From Haematobia irritans (taxonomy: Eukaryota > Arthropoda > Insecta > Diptera > Muscidae), in assembly GCF_050003625.1 (NCBI RefSeq), contig NC_134397.1, positions 275,832,070 to 275,896,069 of the forward strand: DNA of 64,000 bases, written 5' to 3'. The position numbers and the translations under genes are program-made. Of this stretch, positions 48,239 through 58,738 are shown in pieces. Numbering within the stretch: the stretch's first letter is position 1; the number at the start of each line of letters is the position of its first letter. A model generated the notes under the pieces. The model did no database searches. It saw only the letters and a list, made by a program, of their open reading frames with translations, and was not told the origin of the DNA.

Positions 48239-49193
48239 TCACAAAAAATCGCTTCTGTAACATATACTCCCAAACATATTTTGCTTCAAGCATATACATT
48301 TTTGGTTATTGCCCAAACATTTATACGTTTGATCTCTTCCAATATATAATATGTTTGAAAGCATATTAGTCTAAACAATATATGTTTGGGTAGTCTAAGT
48401 TTCAAACATTTTGTATTTTTGCATCCAAATTCAATAATGTTGTCTTCCAAAAAACAATATGTTATTATGTGAACATATAATATGTTTGGAAGCATTTTGC
48501 ACCCAAAAATATTATATGCTTAAAAAAATTCTCCCAAACAATATTGTGCTCAAAATTTTATTTATTTATTTATATATTTACAATCATAACGAATTATGAA
48601 AATAAACAGGTAATATAGGTGCTAACAACATAGGTTTTCGACCTGAATGCTCAAAATTTTGTTTCTGCCCAATTGTATATTCCCCAACATCTTTCTCACT
48701 TCCACGAGATTTTTTAGTTCTTAGCACCTTTTTCTGTAATACAAACATTGTAGAAGAAATTATTCAATTGTATGATTTTTTTTTATTTTAATTTTACCTT
48801 TTGCCGGACGGGGATTCGAACAGCGGACCACACAGTTTGTAAGGATCAAAGAAGTAGCTGATCAATTGCCCAAGGAAAAATAAAATGTTAATTTTGTAAT
48901 AACAAGCAACAACCACCAACTTAATTCAATATCGCTCCCTGTTAAATAGCGCTCCAAGCTACTAAACACATATATGTTTATAGGCTATTTCTAAATTAAT
49001 ATATGTTTGCATCCAAACATTTTATGTCCCAAACATAATATGTTCTAACATATTAACATATATGTCCCAAACATGTTATGCTAGTTTATGAACATTATAT
49101 GCTTGCACTCAAAAATATTGTGTTTAAAAATTTGTGTTCCAAACATATAATGTTTATAGCCAAACATATGAAAAACAGCCTTTTTCATCCGTG
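48239..49193 (+). mobile_element. Cassette element I4, inverted sister of I3
   Basis: It starts at the decayed 'cacaaaaaatcgcttctgtaacatat' and ends '...gcctttttcatccgtg' with TA at 49194-49195. It is nearly identical to the reverse complement of 8922-9897, including the arms with CAAACATAT motifs. The head U remnant is at 48801-48860 (minus; B box 'gttcgaatcccc'). Confidence 0.65.
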
Positions 49194-49207
49194 TAAACGT
49201 GGGTATA

Positions 49208-50143
49208 ACAGGTTGGCTGACAAGTCCCCGGTCTGACACATAGATGGCGTCGCTAGTATTAAATGCATATTATTTTTATATAGTACCAACCCTCAAATGA
49301 TTCGTGTCAAAATTTGAAGTCTGTAAGTCCATTAGTTTGTGAGATAGAGCGTCTTTTGTGAAGCAACTTTTGTTATTGTGAAAAAAATGGAAAAAAGGAA
49401 TTTCGTGTTTGAAAAATCTCAAAAATCCACAAAATGATTTTGAATGACCGTTGATCGAGATAGCAGAGGCCTTAAAGATATCAAAGGAACGTGTTGGTCA
49501 TACCATTCATCATATTTGGATATGCGGAAGCTCTGTGCAAAATGGGTGCCGAGCGAGCTCACATTTGACCAAAAACAACAACGTGTTGATGATTCTGAGC
49601 GGTGTTTGCAGCTGTTAACTCGTAATACACCCGAGTTTTTCCGTCGATATGTGACAATGGATGAAACATGGCTCCATCACTACACTCCTGAGTCCAATCG
49701 ACAGTCGGCTGAGTGGACAGCGACCGGTGAACCGTCTCCGAAGCGTGGAAATCTCAAAAGTCCGCTGGCAAAGTAATGGCCTCTGTTTTTTGCGCATGGA
49801 ATAATTTTTATCGATTATCTTGAAAAGGGAAAAACCATCAACAGTGACTATTAAATGGCGTTATTGGAGCGTTTGAAGGTCGAAATCGCGGCAAAACGGC
49901 CCCATATGAAGAAGAAAAAAGTGTTGTTCCACCAAGACAACGCACCGTGCCACAAGTCATTGAGAACGATGGCAAAAATTCATGAATTGGGCTTCGAATT
50001 GCTTCTCCACCCACCGTATTCTCCAGATCTGGCCCCCAGTGACTTTTTCTTGTTCTCAGACCTCAAAAGTATGCTCGCAGGGAAAAAATTTGGCTGCAAT
50101 AAAAAGGTGATCGCCGAAACTGAGGCCTATTTTGAGGCAAAAC
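49208..50143 (+). mobile_element. Himar1-like mariner M1, deleted and 3'-truncated
   Basis: The left terminal repeat ACAGGTTGGCTGACAAGTCC follows TA (49206-49207). A large internal deletion removes most of the N-terminal half. The right end is missing and replaced at 50144 by hAT-MITE sequence. It is inserted in J2. Confidence 0.8.
49387..50143 (+). pseudogene. Himar1-like transposase pseudogene (M1)
   Basis: The mariner transposase of the irritans subfamily cuts element ends and inserts at TA. The start codon at about 49387 is followed by a frameshift and a deletion of most of the HTH region. Homology then runs from 'IAEALKISKERVGHTIHH' through MRKLCAKWVPSELTFDQKQQ, VTMDETWLHHYTPESNRQS (first Asp), HQDNAPCHKSL (second Asp) and YSPDLAPSDFFLF (third Asp, DD34D spacing). 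A small deletion near 49792 in the 'FWDAHG' region and further frameshifts break it. The C-terminus is lost after 'EAYFEAK'. All three catalytic Asp codons survive, but in different frames. Confidence 0.8.
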
Positions 50144-50214
50144 GCGTGAGTCACAAAAATTTTGGTGAGTCACGACAATTTCGTGTCACGTGCACACCTC
50201 TCACGTACACCTCT
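50144..50214 (+). mobile_element. hAT-MITE half fused to mariner M1
   Basis: 'gcgtgagtcac.aaaattttggtgagtcacgac' through 'gtcacgtgcacacctct' matches the right half of the hAT MITE at 61212-61339. An extra 'cacgtacacctct' follows. It begins exactly where the mariner coding sequence stops. Confidence 0.6.
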
Positions 50215-50490
50215 CTTCAATGACCGTGAACATAAGTTCAATAGGAACACAAAAGACAATTTTCATATGATTCCCAAATTTAGTAAGAATGAACTACAGT
50301 ATGGTCAAAATGGTTGCGATTTGAGGCAATAATTTAGTTCCATTTTTTGGGTCATTTTTTCTTATATGATAAGGTGTAATTTCGGGAGTTGTAGTTAAAA
50401 AGATTTCCTGGTTTTAACAATCTCAAAATGTGGAGTATAATTTAGTTCAATTTTCGCACAATTTTTATCCTGTTTTCTTTTTTTCTATGT

Positions 50491-51766
50491 ACTTGTTTAT
50501 AATTATGAAGCAGGTACAGGCTGTACCATCTTACAGTAGCAAGTTTTAATTTATTTTAATTTTTATTTTTATTAAGGAATATTTTCTCATATATCAGACT
50601 CTTACCATTCCTTACATCTAATAAATGTGATCTTTTTTTATTTATTTTAGTCGAATTAAAGGTTTTTTTCTAAATTCGATTACATAAATCGAATTTAGAA
50701 AATAGCAAACAATATTTGCTATTTTAACAAAACGGTGATTGTTTCTTTGTGTTTGCGGAACTGTATGAAAAATAAAATTTCCAAACCATTTTATTGTTTT
50801 CTCAGTGTAAGTATTGTATAATATTGTTGTCCATGGCGGTTGTCCTCACCATCGATGAAATGGAAATTAATAAAACATTAAAATTGGTCATACTTCACAC
50901 GGAGAGATTTTAAGTCCAGAAGAGACTCGTACGAGTACAGGTATAAACGAAAAAAAAAAAATATAATCATCTGATGACAAGTGCTACTTCATCATTGTGG
51001 CGAAGATATACCTAGAGAAGCAGTGAAGTAGAAGTGGAAAGCAATGCTCAAGTGCCACAGCTACCACCACCTCCAATACCAATGGCATGAAGTGCCAATG
51101 AATAATTGCATGACTATGTCGTTGTTGTCATCATAATCATCTCCATTATTGAGTATGAATATTTTTCAATATTTTCAAGACTGGAGAAGATGAAATGTCA
51201 CACACACACACACTGAGAACAAACAAAAGACAAAACAGTTGGCAATTAATCTTGACATTGAATTCAAACAAAAATCGACAAAAAATGTTGAAGAGTCAAG
51301 TAGACACCTTTGACAAAAAAACGTTTTGTTAAAAAATGCATTAAAGGCAAATAAATATCTTATATTACATACTAACTAGGAGTAGGAACACACCATGCAT
51401 TGAACTCCTATTCCATTTAACAGACATTTACCCATATTTTGTAAATTGCTATTCATTATGGACGATTTTTTTTTTTACAAAATGCAACATAGAAATGGCT
51501 AAAGTCGGACTTGGTTGCCTGTGTGTGGTATTGTTGGCATTGATATGAGAAACAATTTGATCTGCGTATTCGTGAGGAACGAACCTGCCTAAATTAGAAC
51601 ATTAGCATTCGGATTTCCTTAATAATTCGGAATGCTTTAAACTGCATGGGAAACAGTTTCTATCCTTTCTACATGGCAGAGGATTTCGAGAGGTTATGAT
51701 ATTGTTACAGCCTATTATTCCTGACCCTCTTATTCTCCATTGTTGGACTGCAGGTATCCGACTGTA
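50491..51766. other. Unassigned sequence with tandem perfect hairpins
   Basis: A 16-bp perfect stem (50666-50681/50687-50702, loop acata) is followed at once by a 7-bp TAGCAAA/TTTGCTA stem. From about 50820 the sequence looks single-copy, with a CACACACACA tract near 51201. No exon is supported. Confidence 0.35.
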
Positions 51767-52059
51767 TATTAGGCTAGGTGGTAGCCCGATGTATCAGGCC
51801 CACTTAGACTATTCAGTCCATTGTGATACCGTGAGTGGTGAACTTCTCTCTTATCACTGAGTGCTGCCCAATTCCATGTTAAGCTCAATGACAAGGATCT
51901 CCTTTTTATAGCCGAGTTCGAACGGCGTTCCACATTGCAGTGAAACCACTTAGATAAGCTTTGAAGTACTCAGAAATGTCACCAGCATTACTGAGGTGGG
52001 ATAATCACCCTTGTGTATGCAAGGCGGGCATGCTAACCATTGCACCACGGTGACTCCCT
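51767..52059 (-). mobile_element. SINE S2 with internal deletion removing the B box
   Basis: It has the same body as S1 ('gtagcccgatgtatcaggc...attcagtccattgtgatacc'). The stretch containing the B box is missing between 'gataatcac' and 'ccttgtgtatgcaag'. It would not be transcribed by pol III. Confidence 0.7.
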
Positions 52060-52149
52060 GTTTCAATGATTAGGAAACTCAATTTTATTGTCGGGTCTGA
52101 ACGACATGTCACCATGTTTGCCGTAGCTGGTTGAATTCTACTAAAATTG

Positions 52150-52650
52150 TACAAAAAAAAAAATCCATAGTTAAACTAACGCTAAATTTAACTTATTTTT
52201 ATTGGAAAAAAATATTTGCTTGTAGTTAAATTTTATTATTTTTATAAAAATTTTCCACAGCTTAATGAAATCTTATTTTTTTTAAATATGTATCAAAAAT
52301 TTTATGAACGTGAGTATAAAGTTCAATGACCATACACATAAGTTCAATATGAACTGAAACAAATGAAAATTTTCGTACGATTCTCAAAAATAGTAAGAAT
52401 GAACTACTGTATGGTTAAAATGGTCATGATTTGGCGCCAATGATTTTCTTCTTTACTTTTAGTTAATTTTTTCTTCTGTGAGATGATGTAATTTCGTGAA
52501 CTGCAGTTAAAAAGTACAACAGGGCACTTAAATTTCCTGGCTTTAACAACGTTTTGTGGAAATCTCAAGGTGTGGAGTAAAATTTAGTTCAATTTTCGTG
52601 CCAGGTAGTTCATTCTTGCTATAAAACAGTTCACTTTGTTTTCGGTGTAG
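52150..52650 (+). mobile_element. J-family element J3
   Basis: 'acaaaaaaaaaaatccatagttaaac' start, the interior 'atcaaaaattttatgaacgtgagtataaagttcaatgacc' and the end 'cagttcactttgttttcggtg'. It is uninterrupted, so it serves as reference for J1 and J2. Confidence 0.5.
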
Positions 52651-52757
52651 ATTTGTTGAATTTTAGGTATTTTGAAGAAGTACTTTACATTTAGCGTATT
52701 CAGACAATTTCAGCTAGTGAGACTATGGCTCACTATCTAAAATACAATAATAATATA

Positions 52758-53461
52758 AAGGGTGGTTAAATTGTAAGGGCCGATGTTGAATGTGAACCAC
52801 ACCTAAACGCCAAGTTTTTTTCCGAATTTTATTTGACATTTCTTTATTTCAGACTTACTCGTTGTGAACCATGTACATCGTGAATGGGCAGAATGGTTCC
52901 AAGAAATGGCAACAGTGGATGATCAATTTTAGAAGAAAATCATCTTCAGTGATGAGGCACATTTTCACCTCAGTGGATTCGTCAATAAACAGAATTGCCG
53001 CATTTGGGCGAATGAGAATCCAAGAGTGATTGTCGAAAAACCAATGCACCCACAAAGAGTGATTGTTTGGTGCGGTTATTGGGCTGGTGGCATCATCGGG
53101 CCGTATTTTTTCCAAAATGAGGCCGGTCAGGCAGTTATTGTGAATGGTGTTCGCTATCGTGAGATGATAACGAACTTTTTATGGCCTGAATTGGAAGATA
53201 TGGATGTGGACGATATGTGGTTTCAGAAGGACGATGCCACTTGCCGCACAGCTAACGAAACAATGGCTCTTTTGTGCAACAAATTCAATGGCCGTGTTAT
53301 CTCACGTAATGGCGATGTCAATTGGTCGCCAAGATCATGTGATTTAACACCATTGGACTTTTTTCTTTGGGGTTATTTGAAAGAAAAAGTGTACGTCGAT
53401 AAGCCAGCAACAATTCAAGAGCTAAAGGATGAGATAATTCGGCACATTAATGGCACAGATG
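52758..53461 (+). mobile_element. DD41D rosa-like mariner R2, 3' end lost
   Basis: The left repeat AAGGGTGGTTAAATTGTAAGG follows TA (52756-52757). The body runs to 'cacattaatggcacaga', where the pogo-like MITE is inserted. The 3' portion and right repeat do not reappear beyond 55094. Confidence 0.75.
52880..53459 (+). pseudogene. rosa-like (DD41D) transposase pseudogene (R2)
   Basis: It contains WAEWFQEMATVDDQF then a TAG, KKIIFSDEAHFHLSGF (first Asp), PQRVIVWCGYWAGGIIGPYF (intact where R1 has a stop), MWFQKDDATCRTAN (second Asp; conserved Gly and His changed to Asp and Arg) and LTPLDFFLWGYLKEKVY (third Asp). The N-terminal HTH domain is deleted with a breakpoint different from R1's. The apparent frame to 53529 runs into the inserted MITE, so its last ~22 residues are not transposase. 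Confidence 0.75.
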
Positions 53462-53786
53462 TACAGTTATTCCTCGATTTACGTCGTGATTGGTTCCGGA
53501 ATTTCACGACGTTAATCGAAACGACGTAAACCGAATTAAAAATTGCTGATACTTACTCCTAAGTCCATTTATGTTGTATGTGCATTAACATAATAAAAAA
53601 CATCAAAGATAAAGATAATTCAGTAATTTCGGTAAAAATTTCAAAAAATAAATATTTCGATGTTATCATCGTTGATACTTATTTAACTTATGGAAGGCGT
53701 TTCTAGTAAAGTGGCCAAAAAAATCGACGACGTAAATCGAAGTTAGATGGAACAAAAAATTGTACGACGTAAATCGAAACAATGTA

Positions 53787-55059
53787 ACAGGTTGGCTGAT
53801 AAGTCCCCGTTCTAACAAAGAAAAACACATTTTTGTCAAAATTCGTTTTTATTATCCAACATAGTTCCCTTCAAGAACGATACAACGATTATAACGACCT
53901 TCCAATTTTTTGATACCATTTTGGTAGTACTACTTCGGTTTTGCCTCAAAATAGGCCTCAGTTTTGGGGATCACCTCTTCATTGCAGCCAAATTTTTTTC
54001 CTGTGAGCATCCTTTTGAGGTCTGAGAACAAGAAAAAGTCACTGGGGCCAGATCTGGAGAATACGGGGGGTGGGTAAGCAATTCGAAGCTCAATTCATGA
54101 ATTTTTGCCATCGTTCTCAATGACTTGTGGCACGGTGCGTTGTCTTGGTGGAACAACACTTTTTTCTTCTTCATATGGGGCCGTTTTGCCGCGATTTCGA
54201 CCTTCAAACGCTCCAATAACGCCATATAATAGTCACTGTTGATGGTTTTTCGCTTCTCAAGATAATCGATAAAAATTATTCCATGCGCAAAAAACAGAGG
54301 CCATTACTTTGCCAGCGGACTTTTGAGTCTGTCCACGCTTCGGAGACGGTTCACCGGTCGCTGTCCACTCAGCCGTCGATTGGACTCAGGAGTGTAGTGA
54401 TGAAGCCATGTTTCATCCATTGTCACATATCGACGGGAAAACTCGGGTGTATTACGAGTTAACAGCTGCAAACACCGTTCAGAATCATCAACACGTTGTT
54501 GTTTTTGGTTAAATGTGAGCTCGCTCGGCACCCATTTTGCACAGAGCTTCCGCATATCCAAAAATTGATGAATGATAAAACCAAAACGTTCCTTTGATAT
54601 CTTTAAGGCCTCTGCTATCTCGATCAACTTCATTTTACGGTCATTCAAAATCATTTTGTGGATTGTTTTGATGTTTTCGTCGGTAACCACGTCTTTCGGG
54701 CGTCCACTGCGTTCACCGTCCTCCGTACTCATTTCACTACGCTTGAATTTTGCATACCTATCAATTATTGTCCCTATGGCAGAGTCCGAAAACTCATCAT
54801 CAATCCAAGTTTTTGCTTCCACCGTCTTTTTCCCCTTCAGAAAACAGTATTTTATCAAAACACGAAATTCCTTTTTTCCATTTTTTCACAATAACAAAAG
54901 TTGCTTCACAAAAGACGCTCTATCTCACAAACTAATTGACTTACAGACGTCAAATTTTGACACGAATCATTTGAAGGTTTGTACTATATAAAAATAATAT
55001 GCATTTAGTACTAGCGACGCCATCTATGTGTCAGACCGGGGACTTATCAGCCGACCTCT
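53787..55059 (-). mobile_element. Himar1-like mariner M2, near full length (1273 bp)
   Basis: Both terminal repeats are present (ACAGGTTGGCTGATAAGTCC left; AGAGGTCGGCTGATAAGTCC reversed at right) with TA flanks at 53785-53786 and 55060-55061. Full Himar1-type elements are about 1.29 kb. It is inserted in P. Confidence 0.85.
53836..54888 (-). pseudogene. Himar1-like transposase pseudogene (M2), several frameshifts
   Basis: The start region (about 54877) has lost one base, shifting the frame after five codons. Homology resumes as IKYCFLKGKKTVEAKTW, then STEDGERSGRP, the second HTH (LIEIAEALKISKERFG) and VTMDETWLHHYTPESN (first Asp). There the frame shifts. Next comes MALLERLKVEIAAKRP and HQDNAPCHKSL (second Asp). 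A one-base loss in the C run of the LAPSD codons throws the third Asp out of frame. The 3' part (EEVIAETEAYFEAK region) is rearranged. It is the most complete transposase here but clearly dead. Confidence 0.85.
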
Positions 55060-55094
55060 TAAACCGAGACGACGTAAATCGAGGGATTACTGTA

Positions 55095-55298
55095 GTAACA
55101 TTAACTTGTTGGTGGAAGCTAAAATCGGTTAACTTCTACAATTTCGTCCTATTTATGATTTATATTCACCATTGCGGAAATTAGTTGATATTACGAGTGA
55201 TCGTTTCTGTTTAAGTTTTCGAAGAAAAAATTGTACGTTCTGAACAAACACTTCAAAATGAGATGTTTTTATATTTGATAGATTTTCTATAATATAAG
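55095..55298. other. Short unassigned spacer
   Basis: It should contain the missing right end of R2, but no match to the R1 3' end could be seen. Confidence 0.3.
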
Positions 55299-55720
55299 GT
55301 GTTTGCTGGATAAGATTCTCGGTACCGGCATGCTTGGTTAGTAGGATGTAACAATAGAGTAGATCTCAAAGATTTATTGGAACAAAACAAAATAATAATT
55401 ATAGTGATAAACTAATCAGTGGAGTATTTTCCGTTACAGTTCATGACCTTCTTCCACCTCTCGAGTGCAACAAATTTATTGCAATTATGTTAATTTTTTC
55501 GACCAAGTCACGATCATCTCTATCAATAGTGCCTTCAGGTGGTCTTCGTCTAACTCTGAAGGTGATCCGCTTCGAGACGTGTGGACTTCCATACCATTGC
55601 TTATGTTCCGAGCTGCTTCCGTTGCTTTTTGACCTCAATGACAGGCAGGAGATTTTTTGCTTCTGGAATAAATATAGTGTAAAAAACGGGAACAATCAAA
55701 TTGCATCAACAGAGTACCGT
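55299..55720 (-). pseudogene. Internally deleted mariner relic (second lineage)
   Basis: On the minus strand, frame pieces read KATEAARNIS, then SGSPSELDEDHLKALL (the linker after the first HTH in a mariner lineage distinct from Himar1). After a deletion comes NKFVALERWKKVMNCNGKYSTD followed by a stop (the typical mariner C-terminus). The catalytic domain is gone. A possible terminal sequence 'aaggtgtttgctggataaga' starts at 55299; I could not identify its partner. Confidence 0.55.
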
Positions 55721-55837
55721 AATTGAATATGTTTAACTTTAGAAACTGGAAATGCCTTTTTGAAATGGGTAGTTTTACATAATACGATTTTACAATGCAC
55801 AGAATTTTCAAAGTGAGCCCAAAATAATCTGATGCCA

Positions 55838-56034
55838 ACTTCTCTAAGTGGTTTCAGTGCAATTTGGAACGCCGTTCGGACTCGGCTATAAAAAGGAGGT
55901 CCCTTGTCATTGAGCTTAACATGGAATCGGGCAGCACTCAGAGATAAGAGAGAAGTTCACCACTGTGGTATCACAATGGACTGAATAGTCTAAGTGAGCC
56001 TGATACATCGGGCTGCCACATAACCTAACCTAAC
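55838..56034 (+). mobile_element. SINE S3, 5'-truncated
   Basis: Body from 'ctctaagtggtttcagtgcaa' to 'gggctgccacataacctaacctaacc'. The tRNA head is absent, as expected from incomplete reverse transcription. Confidence 0.8.
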
Positions 56035-58503
56035 CATATATCCATAATGTGATATTTATAATATTTTTGATATTTATGTCGTTTTTGATTTCAGCTTAAA
56101 ACCATGCATTGGCTAAATTATAAGTGTAGCTTAACCAACAGAGGAAAAGTATGCTTGTCAATTTTATATATAATATATTTTATAATGTAAAACATACATT
56201 ATAGAACCAAAATAGAGCAATGTCCAAGTACTGGTTCCAAAAGAAGTTCTACATAATTTTCAAATTAAATAAACACTTGAAATTATTATTATATTCCACA
56301 AAATGGAAGAAGATTATTGATAATGATGAGAAAAAATTGTTCCTTGTAAACCAGAACGTGTGCTCGGCACGCGGCCTAAACAAGTGCTCGACATTGATGG
56401 TTAAGTGTATTTCGAACTTCAACCTGAATCGATTACATTTTAAGGCAACCCATCGCAATCAGGACATTACCATCATCATTTTAAATTGCCCATCAATGGA
56501 TGGTATGGTACGCAGAGATATTTCAATCACATTACGATAACCAACCAATCGCCTGTCGCCCTCAAACCATGTTAATACTTCATTCCACCACGATGAGTAG
56601 ACCGTCAAGTCCTTTAGGCCATGAAACAAGTGCTTGTGCCTTCATTTCTCACGGTACGCAGCAACTATTCTAATTACTCGCTTTCATTTTTTTATTTTCC
56701 CATATGAGTTCACCTCAGCGTCGTTTGTCGTTTATTGGACACGCAAAGTGCCATCGGCGAAAATTGATTATAACCTCAAGTGCATTTTTTTTTATTTTTG
56801 AAAACAAGTGCAATGCTCTAGGAACATGGAATGTGTGGTGTCAATGAAATGAAGGGGTAGTTCTTAAAGCGTAATTATTTTGCCTGCAGATTGGAACACG
56901 GAGGACTCAGTGTTGGAGATGGAGTTGTATATTGTGTGAATAAGATTTTTGGAATATACTACAAAACTTTTTGTGTTAGATATATATTAGCTACAATTTC
57001 CCGTTAAGATCTATACACTTTTGCATGCATTTGAACCAATTGTATTACAAAGTTGTTCATAATTTTATATGCTACATTTCTTCCATTGATTGTTTAGTAA
57101 AATGTCTAATAGTTAAAGAGCTGCAATCGAAAAACGGAAAAAATCGGTGAAAAATGTTGTCATTTTTCGACATTTTTTGGGGGTTTCCGATGAAATTTCA
57201 CCTCAGCGTCGATGAAATTTTTCCGATTTAATATATTTAGCATTTTTGTTGGCCGAGTCAAGAGCTATGCTCAACATCGACTTTGGTGACAAAACTATAG
57301 AGGCTCATAAAAACGAACGGCAAAATCCAGACATAGAAAATTGAGTCACAGTGTAATTATCAGGTAAAAGCAGAGAAGTGACAAAACCCTTCTTGCTCTT
57401 CAATTCACCGTACTAAAAACATGATCAATGCCTTTCTGGAACAATTTCGGCTTTGCACATACGTTTGATGAAAGCAGTAAAGCAGACCGATTCAAAAACG
57501 AAATGTTCAATTCATCTCTGTATCATTCGCCTCTTACACTTTGATGGTAAGTTTTCCAAAAAGAGCTTTCCACATTCGGTCTTTGTTTACTTGAGGCTTA
57601 ACGCCAGCATGAAATCTCTTGGCAAATCACTACAACAATAATCAAAAATCTTCAGAATTGTAAAAATGGGCAAATGATTTTGCCACCCTAATTTTACCAA
57701 CAATGCCTGTCATATACCAACTGTCGTCTTTATATCCTACTGCTCTTCCTGAAGGATTGAAATCATGCGGTGAATGTGATGATTTTACCAAAATCACACA
57801 GTGGTTTTGTCCTCTTTGTTTGGTAAAATGGATAAATGGTTCATTGCGTTTGACTTTTGCCTCGATTCAAGAACGACTGCATAACCACTGTGTGCCACAT
57901 GATGTGAATGTAAAGTGCATCCTTAGTGGTGTGTCCTGCTTGTATTTTTTTTCTACTCTGGCGATAAGTCCATGTTTTGATTGCTGTTAAAAGCCAGCAA
58001 AATGCCAGCTTATCTGGGGATCAAAATAAATTCGTTTGAAATTAATTCAGAGATTTGCTTTCATTAGATGGCTGCTGGGTCTATTACACAATAAACGGAA
58101 GTGGGCACGCACGCCAGCCAAGGATGAAGGAGAGTAAAGTAACACCAACCACCAGAGTTTACACCCTCTTATGGGTGTACATGAAAGATGGAGGATGATA
58201 TCAGCTCCAGAGTACTATAAGTCTGGAGTATGGATAGTCATGAAGGAATATTGAATGGGTCATAGCATGAAAGAAGGAGATTTGTAATATCTTCAAGAAT
58301 TCATTGAAAAGATATTTGGTTCGTTATTTCTTTTTAACAATGGGCGAATGGCAACACCAGGACTACATACATAGCAAAAGAAGATGATACAAGGAAATAA
58401 CTATGTACCTCAACTTCATTCATACTACCAACTAACATGAAATACGTCGTGGTATGACGATTAGCTTGTCCACCTTGAAGAGAAGGGTCATGAGTCTATC
58501 TTA
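56035..58503. other. Mostly single-copy noncoding sequence with a mariner C-terminal relic
   Basis: On the minus strand near 56996-57047 the codons read NWFKCMQKCIDLNGKL then stop, the usual last residues of a mariner transposase; the rest is unrecognisable. The frames at 56220-56540 and 57703-57990 are not supported (the latter has two CxxC pairs but no known fold). Nothing else was recognised. Confidence 0.4.
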
Positions 58504-58610
58504 TGGCCAGTTTCTCTAAATGCCTTTCGCTCGACTGAAGTGCAAAAACAGCTGAATAATAAGATTCAAATGAAATGAAAAAAATTCGTTCGACATAGAG
58601 AAACTGGCCA
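58504..58610. mobile_element. Harbinger-type MITE, 107 bp
   Basis: Inverted ends TGGCCAGTTTCTCTA / AGAGAAACTGGCCA are flanked by a TTA duplication (58501-58503 and 58611-58613). A 3-bp TWA target and GGCC-AGTTT ends are typical of PIF/Harbinger MITEs. It is noncoding. Confidence 0.7.
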
Positions 58611-58738
58611 TTAGATGCGACACGTTCTTCAGCTGCGATTTATCTCCTCTCAGTAATTCTGGGGACATTTCTCAGTATTTTAAAGTTAACTTAGTGTTTT
58701 CACAAATAGTGAGACTTGTTCGTTCGGGCTTGGTTATA

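Larger units (their letters stand above)
46755..50490 (+). mobile_element. J-family element J2 hosting three nested insertions
   Basis: J sequence appears as ~46755-46806 ('attatttgtttgtagttttaatt'), 48149-48238 ('gaaattttccacggtacaatg...aagtatgtctcaaac'), 49194-49207 ('taaacgtgggtata') and 50215-50490 ('aatgacc..acataagttcaat...agtaagaatgaact...ttttttctatg'). Between these lie H12, I4 and the mariner M1 plus hAT scrap. Alignment with J3 at 52150 shows that the pieces are consecutive. Confidence 0.55.
53464..55092. mobile_element. pogo/Tigger-like MITE P, split by Himar1-like M2
   Basis: The terminal inverted repeats are CAGTTATTCCTCGATTTACG and, reversed, CAGTAATCCCTCGATTTACG (22 of 24 bp match). 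TA flanks are at 53462-53463 and 55093-55094. Without M2 it is about 354 bp and noncoding. Repeated 'acgacgtaaatcgaa' motifs lie inside. The ends resemble pogo/Tigger elements. Confidence 0.7.

Noticed and set aside
53026..53529. 167-codon frame taken as one transposase
   Set aside because: The last ~22 codons lie in the inserted pogo-like MITE; only the part to about 53459 is transposase.
56220..56540. 106-codon frame
   Set aside because: AT-rich composition, opposing frame on the other strand, no motif.
57703..57990. 95-codon frame with two CxxC pairs, zinc-finger-like
   Set aside because: Spacing fits no finger I know; surrounding sequence looks noncoding and no splice context is visible.
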